This document shows positions 7,501-15,170 of a stretch of DNA of 25,302 nucleotides, in pieces. The stretch lies in the IMG/VR virus record IMGVR_UViG_3300006916_000346, positions 1-25,302 of that record. One strand, 5' to 3'. A program made the translations under genes and the position numbers. Positions within the stretch are counted from its first letter, which is position 1, and every line of letters starts with the position of its first letter. The notes beneath the pieces were generated by a model, which saw nothing but the letters and a program-made list of their open reading frames with translations, was not told the origin of the DNA and searched no databases. The DNA is from a virus.

Positions 7501-9346
7501 TTCTGAAGATTATAGAGAAGCACACAGGTTTGCTGACATTACATACAGCGGAATTTATAATGATGAGTCGAATGTCAACAAGCTTAATGAGTTTAACCTT
7601 GGCTTGCTAAACTTTAAGCGTCTCGAAGAGAGGTATGGTGTAATTACTTTGCTTGACGGAAGAGAGACGGATGTGTTTACTCTTCAGGAGGATAAGATAT
7701 CTTATGTGCTTGCGGGAAAGAATCTTCTTTCAGATGCCGCAGCAGGTAGCGCGATTACATCAGTCCCCGAGGTGTTGGGAACTCAGATTGCTCGTATTGA
7801 GGATTATGGCAATAGCCTAAACCCCGAGAGCTATGTTCAGTGGGGCACAAGTAAATATTTTACTGATGCCAAGAGGGGTGCTGTAATACAACTCAAGGGG
7901 CAAGGCAGGAGTGAAGCTTTGTCTGTCATATCTGAATTTGGTATGCGCTCTTGGTTTAGAGACTTGTTCATTGAGGGATTCAATACTCAGAAACTTGGTG
8001 CGTTTGACCCGTACATGAATGAGTATGTATTGGCATCAAACAACAACGAGGTTCCTGTTGAAGAGCAATGTATAGATTGCGGGACAAGTGTTTCAAATAT
8101 TATTGTTAGCTCATCTAACAACTACAGTTTTTGCACTGACCTCGACAATGCTCTTGGTGATTCAGTTATTAGTTGGAGTCTTTCAGGAACTCCGCTTGGA
8201 AGTGTTACTGTGAGTGCTGTAAGTGGCACTGATAGTGTCACGGCAAACATTGTAGGTGGAGGTCCTTCTAGCGGGTCTATGACTTTGGTAAAGTCAGACT
8301 CTAGCACAAAAAAGGTTACGATAACCATTACTCATGTTTCGGGAGAACCTGTAGTTTTTCAGGATTTCACAGTAAACTGTGTTGATGGGGACACCATTAC
8401 GGTCGTAACTATTGTCTTGACAGACAATGTTGATGCAAACAAAACTATACAGACTCAGTATAGCTATGGCACTCAGTCCAAAGTAACTAATCTAATTACA
8501 TTTGAACCCGGGGCTCATCCCAATAGCTCTCTGTACTCATCATTCACAGGCTATCAAGGTTTGTCTAGAGTTCCTGTTAACGGTTCTACCGTTAATTTTT
8601 ATGCCAACAAACTGAGTTCAGACACATACGATGTAAATGTTTTCAATAACAAGTTCAGGTATTTGGTGTCTAATACCTTGTATGCTAATACGAGAGCAGG
8701 GCTTCAGCTTATTTTGGATAACGCTACTGAGGTAAGCATATCGGGTTCTGACGATAGGTACAATGGCTCGTTTACTATGCCAAGTGCAAATCCTGACGAC
8801 TACCTTTATCTTGTTTGGGACTTTAGAAATCCTACGGCTATTGATGTCTGCTTTGATGCTGTTGGCTCTGCTCAGGATGCGTGTTGCAACTGCGTGTGCT
8901 ACTCAACTGAATGCACTACATATACTGTAGATTTTGGTTTAGGCAATAATGGCCTTATTACCTATCAAGATTGTACAAATGGGTTTATCACTAGAAATAT
9001 TGTAGCAAGCGAAGATGTTTGTGTTGCCGCAGGAGCCCCGCCACCTCAAGTTGTTAGCGGTAGGGTGGATAGTATTTCAATAAAACAAGACTCTTGTAAT
9101 TGCGGGGGAACTTTGAGGACTCCATCTGCAACGCCAAAGGTTGTGAAGTGGATTGATGGAAATGATTTTTCAAGAGCGACAGTTCTTTCAGATGGAAATG
9201 ATTCTGATAAGCTTAAGGATACTGCTATAAATCACCCTACTCAGGGGTGGTATTCAGATGGCAATGTGGCTAGGTTTATAGACCCAAGCAATCCTGTTCC
9301 TCTTGACCTCAGCCCTAATGCTACTTGCCTTGAATGTGAACCATAA
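4517..9346 (+). CDS. Tail nozzle / muzzle (tail stabilisation, T7 gp12-like) protein with Cys-rich C-terminus
   Basis: A 1609-aa beta-rich structural protein. It opens with NLSRNFIKGRMNKSVDERL and VPNGEYIDALNVRLGS, which I recognise as the start of tail-stabilisation or muzzle proteins in crAss-like and other Bacteroidota phages. Residues about 960-1170 hold a second conserved block (GRETDVFTLQEDK, VPEVLGTQIARIEDYG, YFTDAKRGAVIQLKG, GMRSWFRDLF). Residues from about 1185 onward look like appended Ig-like or receptor-facing modules: CIDCGTS, a Ser/Thr/Val-rich repeat region, FRYLVSNTLYANTRAG, then a cysteine cluster (DACCNCVCYSTEC), CNCGG and a final CLECEP. It forms the distal end of the short tail, so the C-terminal part may contact the host. 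A run of eight A residues at 6800-6807 is present but not obviously used. The start overlaps the previous stop (TAATG). Confidence 0.82.
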   Translation: MANLSRNFIKGRMNKSVDERLVPNGEYIDALNVRLGSTEDSEIGVIENAKGNTRLTDIVNIVDGSYSRLEGPSTKCIGAYADSANQTIYWFIHAEDVLGPSNGILDLIVSFNERTDAVRYHVVSSRKDGTSPKSTLNFNSSYLITAVDLIDGLLFFTDNYNPPRFINVNRSYGLPDSSTYIDSPLLDEQLLVIKKPPLSPPSLNLLSNGQDENFLEEEIVSFAYRYKYADGEYSATSPFSEPAFMSRAFGFTPDEFLNDGMVNEYNAVELTYNTGSELVVGIDILFKRTDDSVIKVIQKIDKGTQNLSNNSDEVYRFDKSKVYTILPSSEILRLYDNVPVVAKAQTLMGNRLMYGNYKEGYDISSNIDYRAELVTDSIGSKIIDATFSQGQYTLDPSVTRQIPSSIASFDLGSSNIANPEQDFVAGAILDFSLSIEHSRYDIYPSPSSHDIINVTPRFEVTFSFTLDRDYNSASEIFSSQSFLDFIGTASNIKTVVSEFCDGQTVTDFFNCSTEDTLIGESTGGTHNYLKNHSGIDNPNEPIAITSSSGSDTLSLQILATYYRHSGTEYLYEYYKINSASCVFTSVKRKKSLHSNRDYSVGMIYMDDYGRQSTVLTSDENTIHVPCGNSPFSNKVKVTIPSTQAPPSWATHYKFAIKADVDTYETIYSNIYFTKDNFGYLLLEGENAAKIQEGDILVLKADSSGPVVDCTEVTIIEKEAYTADDIASGSPAGVYAKIGLDVITLVDNSDSIIRNFGTNPQRKKNSRDEDGAYNAVSIFSGGSAIEIAAGDKITIKIDVIRHGSTGFVEGSLTRFDCPRKEYRFDRTFVSPSQYATFYDWFQGENIQTIIEEDGITVGDFDVRFRAASDIGPSTNTAITGFNLDFGFDADSAAATEFRCRTMTNCSDNTVAVKLKIEVLKVSNVVVLETKPIPTNPDIFYEGDETFTITEGSHDTDTPTLSFFNCFSFGNGVESYKIKDSVTGMPFALGNRATSVSSEDYREAHRFADITYSGIYNDESNVNKLNEFNLGLLNFKRLEERYGVITLLDGRETDVFTLQEDKISYVLAGKNLLSDAAAGSAITSVPEVLGTQIARIEDYGNSLNPESYVQWGTSKYFTDAKRGAVIQLKGQGRSEALSVISEFGMRSWFRDLFIEGFNTQKLGAFDPYMNEYVLASNNNEVPVEEQCIDCGTSVSNIIVSSSNNYSFCTDLDNALGDSVISWSLSGTPLGSVTVSAVSGTDSVTANIVGGGPSSGSMTLVKSDSSTKKVTITITHVSGEPVVFQDFTVNCVDGDTITVVTIVLTDNVDANKTIQTQYSYGTQSKVTNLITFEPGAHPNSSLYSSFTGYQGLSRVPVNGSTVNFYANKLSSDTYDVNVFNNKFRYLVSNTLYANTRAGLQLILDNATEVSISGSDDRYNGSFTMPSANPDDYLYLVWDFRNPTAIDVCFDAVGSAQDACCNCVCYSTECTTYTVDFGLGNNGLITYQDCTNGFITRNIVASEDVCVAAGAPPPQVVSGRVDSISIKQDSCNCGGTLRTPSATPKVVKWIDGNDFSRATVLSDGNDSDKLKDTAINHPTQGWYSDGNVARFIDPSNPVPLDLSPNATCLECEP

Positions 9347-9348
9347 TT

Positions 9349-10125
9349 ATGTCTAACGTATACACACTTACATTTAGCGAAGGGGTACAAGGATGGCCTT
9401 CTTTTTACTCCTATGTTCCTGAGTTTATGTTGGGCATGAATCAGTACCTCTATAGTTTTAATGGAGGGAATCTGTATCGGCACAATACCAATTCTGTCAG
9501 AAACAATTTTTACGGCACTCAGTACAACTCTACAATCAAGAGTGTCATTAACGAGCAGCCATTAGAAAACAAGCTATTTAAGACATTGAGTCTTGATGGC
9601 GATGCTCCTTGGTCTGCTGTTCTCGATACTGACCTGCAAGAAACAGGGTTTATTCTGAGTGAAAGATTTATAAAAAAAGAGGCTTCGTACTTTGCTTTTG
9701 TAAGAAACTCAAAGAACCAAGCGTCTCCTTATGCAAATCCTGCGGGGGCTTCTCAGTATCCTCTACGTTCTGTTCAGGGCATAGGCACAAGCTCTAGCAC
9801 AGGAACAGGGGTAATCAATTACCCCTTGACGTTTACCATACCGAAGTCTCTAAATGTAGGGGACTCTGTATACCACAACACTTCATCACCCACTTTTGTA
9901 GGGACAGTTACTGCAATAGATGTCGATATACCAAATGGCATAAATAAGATTAGTGTGTCGGGTACTGTTCCCGTTACAAACACATATTTCTTTTTTGTCA
10001 AGGATTCTATCGCTGAGTCAAATGGTGTCCTCGGTCACTACTGCGTCTTTGAACTCACAAATACAAGCACATCAGAGGTGGAGCTTTTTGTAGTTGAGTC
10101 AGAGGTTATGAAGTCATTTCCATAA
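9349..10125 (+). CDS. Small virion structural protein, possibly tail-associated
   Basis: A 258-aa, beta-rich protein starting 2 nt after the nozzle stop. The N-terminus carries a conserved-looking pattern, EGVQGWPSFYSYVPEFM followed by LYSFNGGNLYRHN, which I recall from structural proteins of many aquatic phages next to tail genes. The middle is Ser/Thr/Gly-rich, and the C-terminal third contains a small beta module (LNVGDSVYHN, GTVTAIDVD) similar in style to insertions in the capsid and first connector. No signal peptide or catalytic motif is seen. Its TAA stop (10123-10125) is also the first three bases of the next -7 box. A tail fibre/collar part or a minor nozzle component are both possible. 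Confidence 0.68.
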   Translation: MSNVYTLTFSEGVQGWPSFYSYVPEFMLGMNQYLYSFNGGNLYRHNTNSVRNNFYGTQYNSTIKSVINEQPLENKLFKTLSLDGDAPWSAVLDTDLQETGFILSERFIKKEASYFAFVRNSKNQASPYANPAGASQYPLRSVQGIGTSSSTGTGVINYPLTFTIPKSLNVGDSVYHNTSSPTFVGTVTAIDVDIPNGINKISVSGTVPVTNTYFFFVKDSIAESNGVLGHYCVFELTNTSTSEVELFVVESEVMKSFP

Positions 10126-10130
10126 ATTTG
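10123..10130 (+). promoter_or_regulatory. Bacteroidota-type -7 box overlapping a stop codon, start of the ejection-protein unit
   Basis: TAAATTTG fits TAnnTTTG; its first three bases are the stop codon of the upstream gene. It ends 4 nt before the ATG at 10135, the same spacing as at 2623-2630, predicting a leaderless transcript for the ejection-protein genes. The nearest upstream TTG (10094-10096) is 26 nt away, slightly too far for a canonical -33 element. No terminator precedes it, so readthrough from upstream would also reach these genes. Confidence 0.5.
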
Positions 10131-10134
10131 TACT

Positions 10135-10917
10135 ATGGCATTAATAACATCAATACTAGGAGCGGTTTCAACAGGTCTTGGAACTGTTTTGAGTTTCTCT
10201 CAAGCTGCTGAGCAAAGAAAGAAAGCAGCAGAAGCGGAAGCTAGTGCAGCTAAGTTTATTCAAGAAGCAAAGAAAAGGTTTGAGGTAAACTATGCTAAAG
10301 CACTGTCTATTCAGAAAGACGTTTATGAACAAGAGCGTAGAGCAACTCGCGCAGCAGGAGCGCAGGTTAGTGAAGCTTTAAAAGAGTCAGAGAGAGGCGC
10401 AGCAGCGGGAGCGGGAAAGGTTCTTGCAATGGAGCAGCAGGCTCAGGCTGATACTAGCAAACGAATGGGTCAAGAGCTTACTGATATAGACAGAGCAATT
10501 ATTGCTGAAGATATTAGAGCTGCGGATGCACTGACTCAAATTCAATTGGATGAAGGGAAAGGAGCGGGGCTTGCTGCAAGAGAAGCTGACGAAAGAGCTG
10601 CTTTAGCTACGTTACAGGGAGCGCAGGGTATGGTTGATTTCGTTGGTGCTGTGGGTAAAGTACCTAAATTGTTTTCAGATGATGATTTAGCTACAGGTGA
10701 AATGATTCAGAAACAACAGATGAAAGGGGCTATCCCTTCGACACAACAGCTTGAAATGAACCAAGCTCTTCGTAGTCAAGCTCCCCGAAGTGTTGTTGAT
10801 TTTTTTAATCCAAACCCAATTCTTGAGAGGCTCAATTCTCCTCAAATAAGTTATGATTTTCAAAATCCTTTTATGGTACTTCCTTCTAGGATTATGGACT
10901 ATAATACTATTCGATAA
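10135..10917 (+). CDS. Internal virion (ejection) protein, T7 gp14-like
   Basis: A 260-aa protein with a short hydrophobic, Gly/Ser-rich N-terminus (SILGAVSTGLGTVLSFSQAA) followed by a long alanine/glutamate/arginine-rich helical region (residues about 25-185) that should form coiled coil. This layout matches small core proteins of podoviruses that are ejected and insert into the outer membrane. The C-terminal 70 residues are less regular (Pro/Asn/Gln-rich). It is the first of three consecutive genes of increasing size, matching the T7 gp14, gp15, gp16 order. Its stop overlaps the next start by one base (TAATG). Alanine-rich sequence makes homology calls by eye weak, so the role leans on order and composition. 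Confidence 0.65.
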   Translation: MALITSILGAVSTGLGTVLSFSQAAEQRKKAAEAEASAAKFIQEAKKRFEVNYAKALSIQKDVYEQERRATRAAGAQVSEALKESERGAAAGAGKVLAMEQQAQADTSKRMGQELTDIDRAIIAEDIRAADALTQIQLDEGKGAGLAAREADERAALATLQGAQGMVDFVGAVGKVPKLFSDDDLATGEMIQKQQMKGAIPSTQQLEMNQALRSQAPRSVVDFFNPNPILERLNSPQISYDFQNPFMVLPSRIMDYNTIR

Positions 10918-12857
10918 TGGGAGCTTACTACGGCTATGCTGAGAGGAGTCTTGAAAATCAGGTCAATTGGGCTGAAGTTGGCAAGTCTATTTCTGACACT
11001 ATTCAGGAAGAGGCGCGGATTCGTGAGGAGAAGAAGCAAGCAATTGATGATGCCACCGATGGTATTATCAATAATCTTCAAAACTCACCGACAGGTCAAC
11101 ACAGGGGAACTACTGAAGCAACTTTAGATTTTTCTAATGCTGCTCAAGAAACCACCTTGGCCAACAAAAGACTTTTACAGTCGGGGCAGATGAGCCCTAA
11201 AGACTACATGAGATTTCTCAATAATCTCAATGAAGGTACAGAGCTTGCTTTTACTACGTCTGAAGCTTTTCAAAGCGAGTACCAAACAAAAATGGATAGA
11301 CTTAAGAATGGGGATTCTCAACTTCTTGAGCTTTTCTTGATGTCTCAGGTTGAGGGGTTTGGTAACTTAGAAAACCACAGCCTGCTGCCTGACCCCATAA
11401 CAGGTCGTGTAATGTCGTATGAAACGACACTCGACAAGAATGGTATACGTCAGATTGTTGAAGGCTCGGGCCGCTCAGTAAAGTCACTCCACAAACTCAT
11501 TAGTCAGCAGTATGACAAGTTTGATTTAGATGGTGCTGTAAAAAGTGCAGTAGGTACTCTTGGTGAAATGACTGAACAAACTTTGCAAAAAGCAGAGCAA
11601 GCAGGAGATTTAGATGTTTTTCTTTCTGTGTCTAGTAAAAAAGCAGATGCTCCTGAAGAAGATAAAGAGTTTGCTAGGAATTATGAAACATGGGAGTCTG
11701 ATGCTGTTAAGACCATAAAGTCAAATGAGTACAACCTCCTTTCAATCATAACACAAAACATTGTTAGCGACAAAAATGGTAAGGCTTATGACTTTACCTA
11801 TGACCCCGAAAAAGCAGGGGGGAATATGATTCTTCTTAAGCAAGACCCTAGTGGTGTGAGAGAAGTGATTCCTGACTTTAGTAAAAATGAGGGGTTGGAA
11901 GACCGAGTTGATAATTACATAAAAAATCAGATACGTTCTTCTATTGATGTTAAGGTAGAGCGCAAGACAGGAGGTCGTAAGAGCTATGACCCTGATTACG
12001 CTGCGAGGCAGAGATATCTAAGAGAGGATGAAACGCAGAAAGACCAACCTAATGTAGTCAGCAATGTTGCTAAGCTTTACTACGGAAATAAAGCGCAAGT
12101 AACAGAAGCTGAAAAGTTCTTGAGGTCTATCAATCCAAACATCCGTAGTATTTCTAGGAATAACACGGGTGTTGTCATTGAGTATATGCCTGACAAGAAA
12201 GGTACTGTAAGAAAAGAAGAGTTGAACTTTGGTACTTCTCCTATTCAAGAGTGGGTTCGCGGAAGCGCAAACTACTTCTTAACTGATAATGCTCAGATTA
12301 AAGACATAGAAAGTATTCTTGAAAATTCAGGAGCAAGTGATAGGGAAGATGCTAAGCCAAATAACGTACCCGGAACCATAATATCTGCAAGCAAAAGAGA
12401 GGAAAGAGAAAATCCTTTGGAGGCATACGAAAGAATACTTAATGAATCTGTAGAAGGGTTTATAAGTGAATTGGGTGATGCGGGAGCTGATGCTGTGTTT
12501 ACATCTAATACAGATGATGATGATGCTGCTGCTAACATTCAAGCTTTTATAAACAGATTGCCTTTGAACACAGGTATAAGCACTAAGGGTAAGGGCAATA
12601 AGGTTGCAATTCTGAAAGATGGTGAAGATGTTATTTTCACTTTGGACTTAGATGCATCAAACCTCAACCCTGAACAAGAGTTGAGAAACATAGCTAAAGC
12701 AGTTTCTAATTCTTTTAAGGCAGCAGACAGAGGAGCAGCAGCCTTTACAAGTATAGGCGTTAAAGGGTCAGCTAAAAAAACTGTTAAACAAATAATGGCG
12801 GAAAACCCCAACTTAACTACAGCAGAAGCGATTAAAATCTTTAACGAGCAAAAATAA
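10917..12857 (+). CDS. Internal virion (ejection/cargo) protein, T7 gp15-like by position
   Basis: A 646-aa mostly helical, charged, soluble protein. The N-terminus (YAERSLENQVNWAEVGKSI, then a coiled-coil-like EEARIREEKKQAIDDA) and the alternation of helical blocks with acidic linkers suit a packaged core protein. The C-terminus ends with a basic, helix-forming tail (KKTVKQIMAENPNL and AEAIKIFNEQK). No enzymatic motif was recognised. It overlaps the preceding stop by one base and ends 6 nt before the giant ORF, so the three genes should be made together and probably assemble together inside the capsid. The gp15-like label is based on order only. Confidence 0.65.
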   Translation: MGAYYGYAERSLENQVNWAEVGKSISDTIQEEARIREEKKQAIDDATDGIINNLQNSPTGQHRGTTEATLDFSNAAQETTLANKRLLQSGQMSPKDYMRFLNNLNEGTELAFTTSEAFQSEYQTKMDRLKNGDSQLLELFLMSQVEGFGNLENHSLLPDPITGRVMSYETTLDKNGIRQIVEGSGRSVKSLHKLISQQYDKFDLDGAVKSAVGTLGEMTEQTLQKAEQAGDLDVFLSVSSKKADAPEEDKEFARNYETWESDAVKTIKSNEYNLLSIITQNIVSDKNGKAYDFTYDPEKAGGNMILLKQDPSGVREVIPDFSKNEGLEDRVDNYIKNQIRSSIDVKVERKTGGRKSYDPDYAARQRYLREDETQKDQPNVVSNVAKLYYGNKAQVTEAEKFLRSINPNIRSISRNNTGVVIEYMPDKKGTVRKEELNFGTSPIQEWVRGSANYFLTDNAQIKDIESILENSGASDREDAKPNNVPGTIISASKREERENPLEAYERILNESVEGFISELGDAGADAVFTSNTDDDDAAANIQAFINRLPLNTGISTKGKGNKVAILKDGEDVIFTLDLDASNLNPEQELRNIAKAVSNSFKAADRGAAAFTSIGVKGSAKKTVKQIMAENPNLTTAEAIKIFNEQK

Positions 12858-12863
12858 ATAGAG

Positions 12864-15134
12864 ATGTACGACGACTTATTTGAGTTGATGGTAGAGGGGG
12901 CATTTGCCAACAAAGCTGAGTTTGATGATTTTGTATCTGAGGCTTCTCAAGAAGAGATATACAGTTTAATTAAAGAGGGGGCTTTCAAAGATTTTGAAGA
13001 GTTTAAAAGTCTGTATTCTGCACCCGCACCTCAAGAAGCTGCGCCTCAAGAAGCCGCACCTGAAGTAAAAAAAAAAGATATTATGGAGCCATCTTTGGAA
13101 GATGGTTCATTGGTATCGCCCGAGTCTGAGCCTTCTGCTGAATTACCTGAAGTTCCCGTATTGCCTGAAGATTTTGATTTAGCCGAAGAGGTTAAAAAAT
13201 CACAGGAGATACAGCCAAAAGAAACTCGAGAAAGTGGTTACATAAATCCAATGGAGACATTGGGTATGTACCCTGAAGAGGGTGCTGTTCAAAAAGCACT
13301 TGAGCAGTCTACTAAAGACGTATTACTTACTCAAGCCAACATAGAAGCTGAAGCTCCTGCCCTCGAAGGGGTTTTAAAAGAAGAGGCTCGAAAAGAAGAA
13401 TATCTTGAGAATGTAAGAAAAGAGGCTTCTATTGTAAATACGTTAGAGGGTCACGTTAAAAATTCTTTTGAATTAAAAAATCCTTATGAGATTGAGAGAA
13501 ATCTTAAAGAAAGGTATAGTCGTTATGGATATTATTTTAAAAGAGCTTATGATGACAAGCTAACAATAATATCTCCTGATGGCAGAAAAAAAATTCAGGT
13601 TGATTTAAAAGCTCCTACTGAAGAACAAATTTCTTTGGTGGAAAATTTTATAAACTCTCATTACAAATACGATAGGCTTAAGGATATAATAAAGGAGGGG
13701 TCTAATTTAACTAGCAAATATGCTGATGCTGCTAAAGTTAAAACCTCGAGAGAGGTTGGCAGGAGAAATAAAGATGGCTCTGTATCGACCGTGCTTATGG
13801 CTTCGGGAGAGGTTGATGGCGAGTATGTTGCTTTTCCAACCTTATTTCCTAAAGACCCCGAAAACTATGGAGCTGCTCCTGAGTATTGGCAAGAGCTTCC
13901 TTTCGATGAAGCCTTAGACTTAGCTAAAGAGAGGGGTGAGGTATACTATTTTGATACTGATGAAGAGGCTAAAGAATTTGCTGAAGGCAGTTGGAAAGAT
14001 GTAACTGATGCCGATTTTGAGGGTCATGCATTTTACGCAAAAAAAGGGTTGGACTATATGCGAGACAAGCGTATAGTTGACACCTATACCAAGGCGAGGG
14101 ACATAGTCCTACTGATAGAAGATGATGAGGTCCCATTTAGACAGAATGAGCTTACTCCTGAAGACCAAGAGAAGTATGCAGAGCTGTACATAAATGGCAA
14201 ACGTAGAGAAGACTTACAAGATGTAAAGAATAAGTATGCTTCTACCGTAGAAACTCTTCAGAGAGAGTATTTGGATGACAAATACCAAGATGTTCGCGAA
14301 GACTTTGATGTCTATATGCAGAAGAGGTATGAGTCTGAAATACAAAAAGCGATTCAAGTAAATGAAATTGCTAAATCTCAGTTATCATCAGTAGCTAATA
14401 AGTCTTTGGAACTTTTTGGTGTTGCTGACCCCCGAAAAATACAGTCAGATAACGATGAAGCTGAGCTTCTGCTTTTGGAGTTTGAGGGAGCAAAGATGAC
14501 CGCTGAGGCTGCTGCTGACCAATATGAAAAAGCTAAGCTGTTTTTTGACAACAAGCATGATAAGTCAGCTAAAAAAAGATATTCAGATAATTGGGAGGCT
14601 TTTACTGATGAGGTGAGTCAGAGTTACTCGCAGGGCAAAGTGGGAGAGGTTGTTCTGATGTACTCAATGATGCCCGAATTTATAAGTGGGTACAATTCTG
14701 ATGACCCTGCATCAACGCGAAAGGTTGCTGAGGAGTTTGTCAAGCACATGAGCAAAGAATCTGAGACAAAGTCTAGGGTTATGAGCCGTTGGCAGCGTGC
14801 TAGGGGTTTTGACGAAGCATTAGACGTTGTTTTGGATGACCCCGCTGAGTGGATGGCTACACTTGCCGGTACATCTTTAAGCCAAATGGCTCCTTATGGT
14901 GTTAAGATTGTTCCTGCTTTTGCGCTAGGAGGCACGGCTGTTGGGGCAGCAGTGGGTGCTGCTGCGGGAGGTGTGGGGGCTATCCCCGGAGCTGCTTTAG
15001 GTTTTAGCCGAGGTATGAGATTAGGTTTTGCGGCTACAAACTTTACTTTGGAATACACCAACGCGGTTACTGATGCCATGAGAGAGCTTGGCTATGATGT
15101 TCTCAATCCCGAGGATGTGGCTAAAGCTTTATAG
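12864..15134 (+). CDS. Giant ejection protein, N-terminal part (756 aa) ending at an in-frame amber codon
   Basis: Starts at ATG 12864. Residues 5-25 and 32-52 are a tandem 21-residue repeat sharing EGAF....EF. A Pro/Ala/Glu linker follows (about 53-125), including three lysines from a 10-A run. Residues about 295-380 contain a module (NKDGSVSTVLMASGEVDGEY and a following FPTLFPKDP) that I recall from very large phage proteins. Residues about 400-620 are helical. Residues about 683-735 are a Gly/Ala-rich, glycine-zipper-like hydrophobic stretch that could insert in a membrane. The frame stops at TAG 15132-15134, but the same frame continues open to 23879 and the sequence around the TAG reads as one conserved domain. 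The 756-aa product may be real or only the first part of a 3671-aa protein. Confidence 0.75.
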   Translation: MYDDLFELMVEGAFANKAEFDDFVSEASQEEIYSLIKEGAFKDFEEFKSLYSAPAPQEAAPQEAAPEVKKKDIMEPSLEDGSLVSPESEPSAELPEVPVLPEDFDLAEEVKKSQEIQPKETRESGYINPMETLGMYPEEGAVQKALEQSTKDVLLTQANIEAEAPALEGVLKEEARKEEYLENVRKEASIVNTLEGHVKNSFELKNPYEIERNLKERYSRYGYYFKRAYDDKLTIISPDGRKKIQVDLKAPTEEQISLVENFINSHYKYDRLKDIIKEGSNLTSKYADAAKVKTSREVGRRNKDGSVSTVLMASGEVDGEYVAFPTLFPKDPENYGAAPEYWQELPFDEALDLAKERGEVYYFDTDEEAKEFAEGSWKDVTDADFEGHAFYAKKGLDYMRDKRIVDTYTKARDIVLLIEDDEVPFRQNELTPEDQEKYAELYINGKRREDLQDVKNKYASTVETLQREYLDDKYQDVREDFDVYMQKRYESEIQKAIQVNEIAKSQLSSVANKSLELFGVADPRKIQSDNDEAELLLLEFEGAKMTAEAAADQYEKAKLFFDNKHDKSAKKRYSDNWEAFTDEVSQSYSQGKVGEVVLMYSMMPEFISGYNSDDPASTRKVAEEFVKHMSKESETKSRVMSRWQRARGFDEALDVVLDDPAEWMATLAGTSLSQMAPYGVKIVPAFALGGTAVGAAVGAAAGGVGAIPGAALGFSRGMRLGFAATNFTLEYTNAVTDAMRELGYDVLNPEDVAKAL
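15132..15134 (+). other. Single in-frame TAG joining two parts of a 3671-codon ORF
   Basis: Codons read GCT AAA GCT TTA TAG GAT AAA GAT GTT TGG, giving AKAL-stop-DKDVW. The downstream ORF is in the same frame. No ATG in this frame occurs between the TAG and the conserved segment GLARGIPIAVVDYMSAGLAG; only TTG 15171, or an ATG inside the domain at about 15207, could restart translation. In related large phage proteins, as I recall them, a leucine-containing segment like this is directly followed by an acidic helix and a RGIPIA-type motif without a break. One base change (CAG to TAG) or suppression by a glutamine tRNA would restore the frame. Confidence 0.85.
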
Positions 15135-15170
15135 GATAAAGATGTTTGGGATAAAGGGCGTAAGAAAGGC

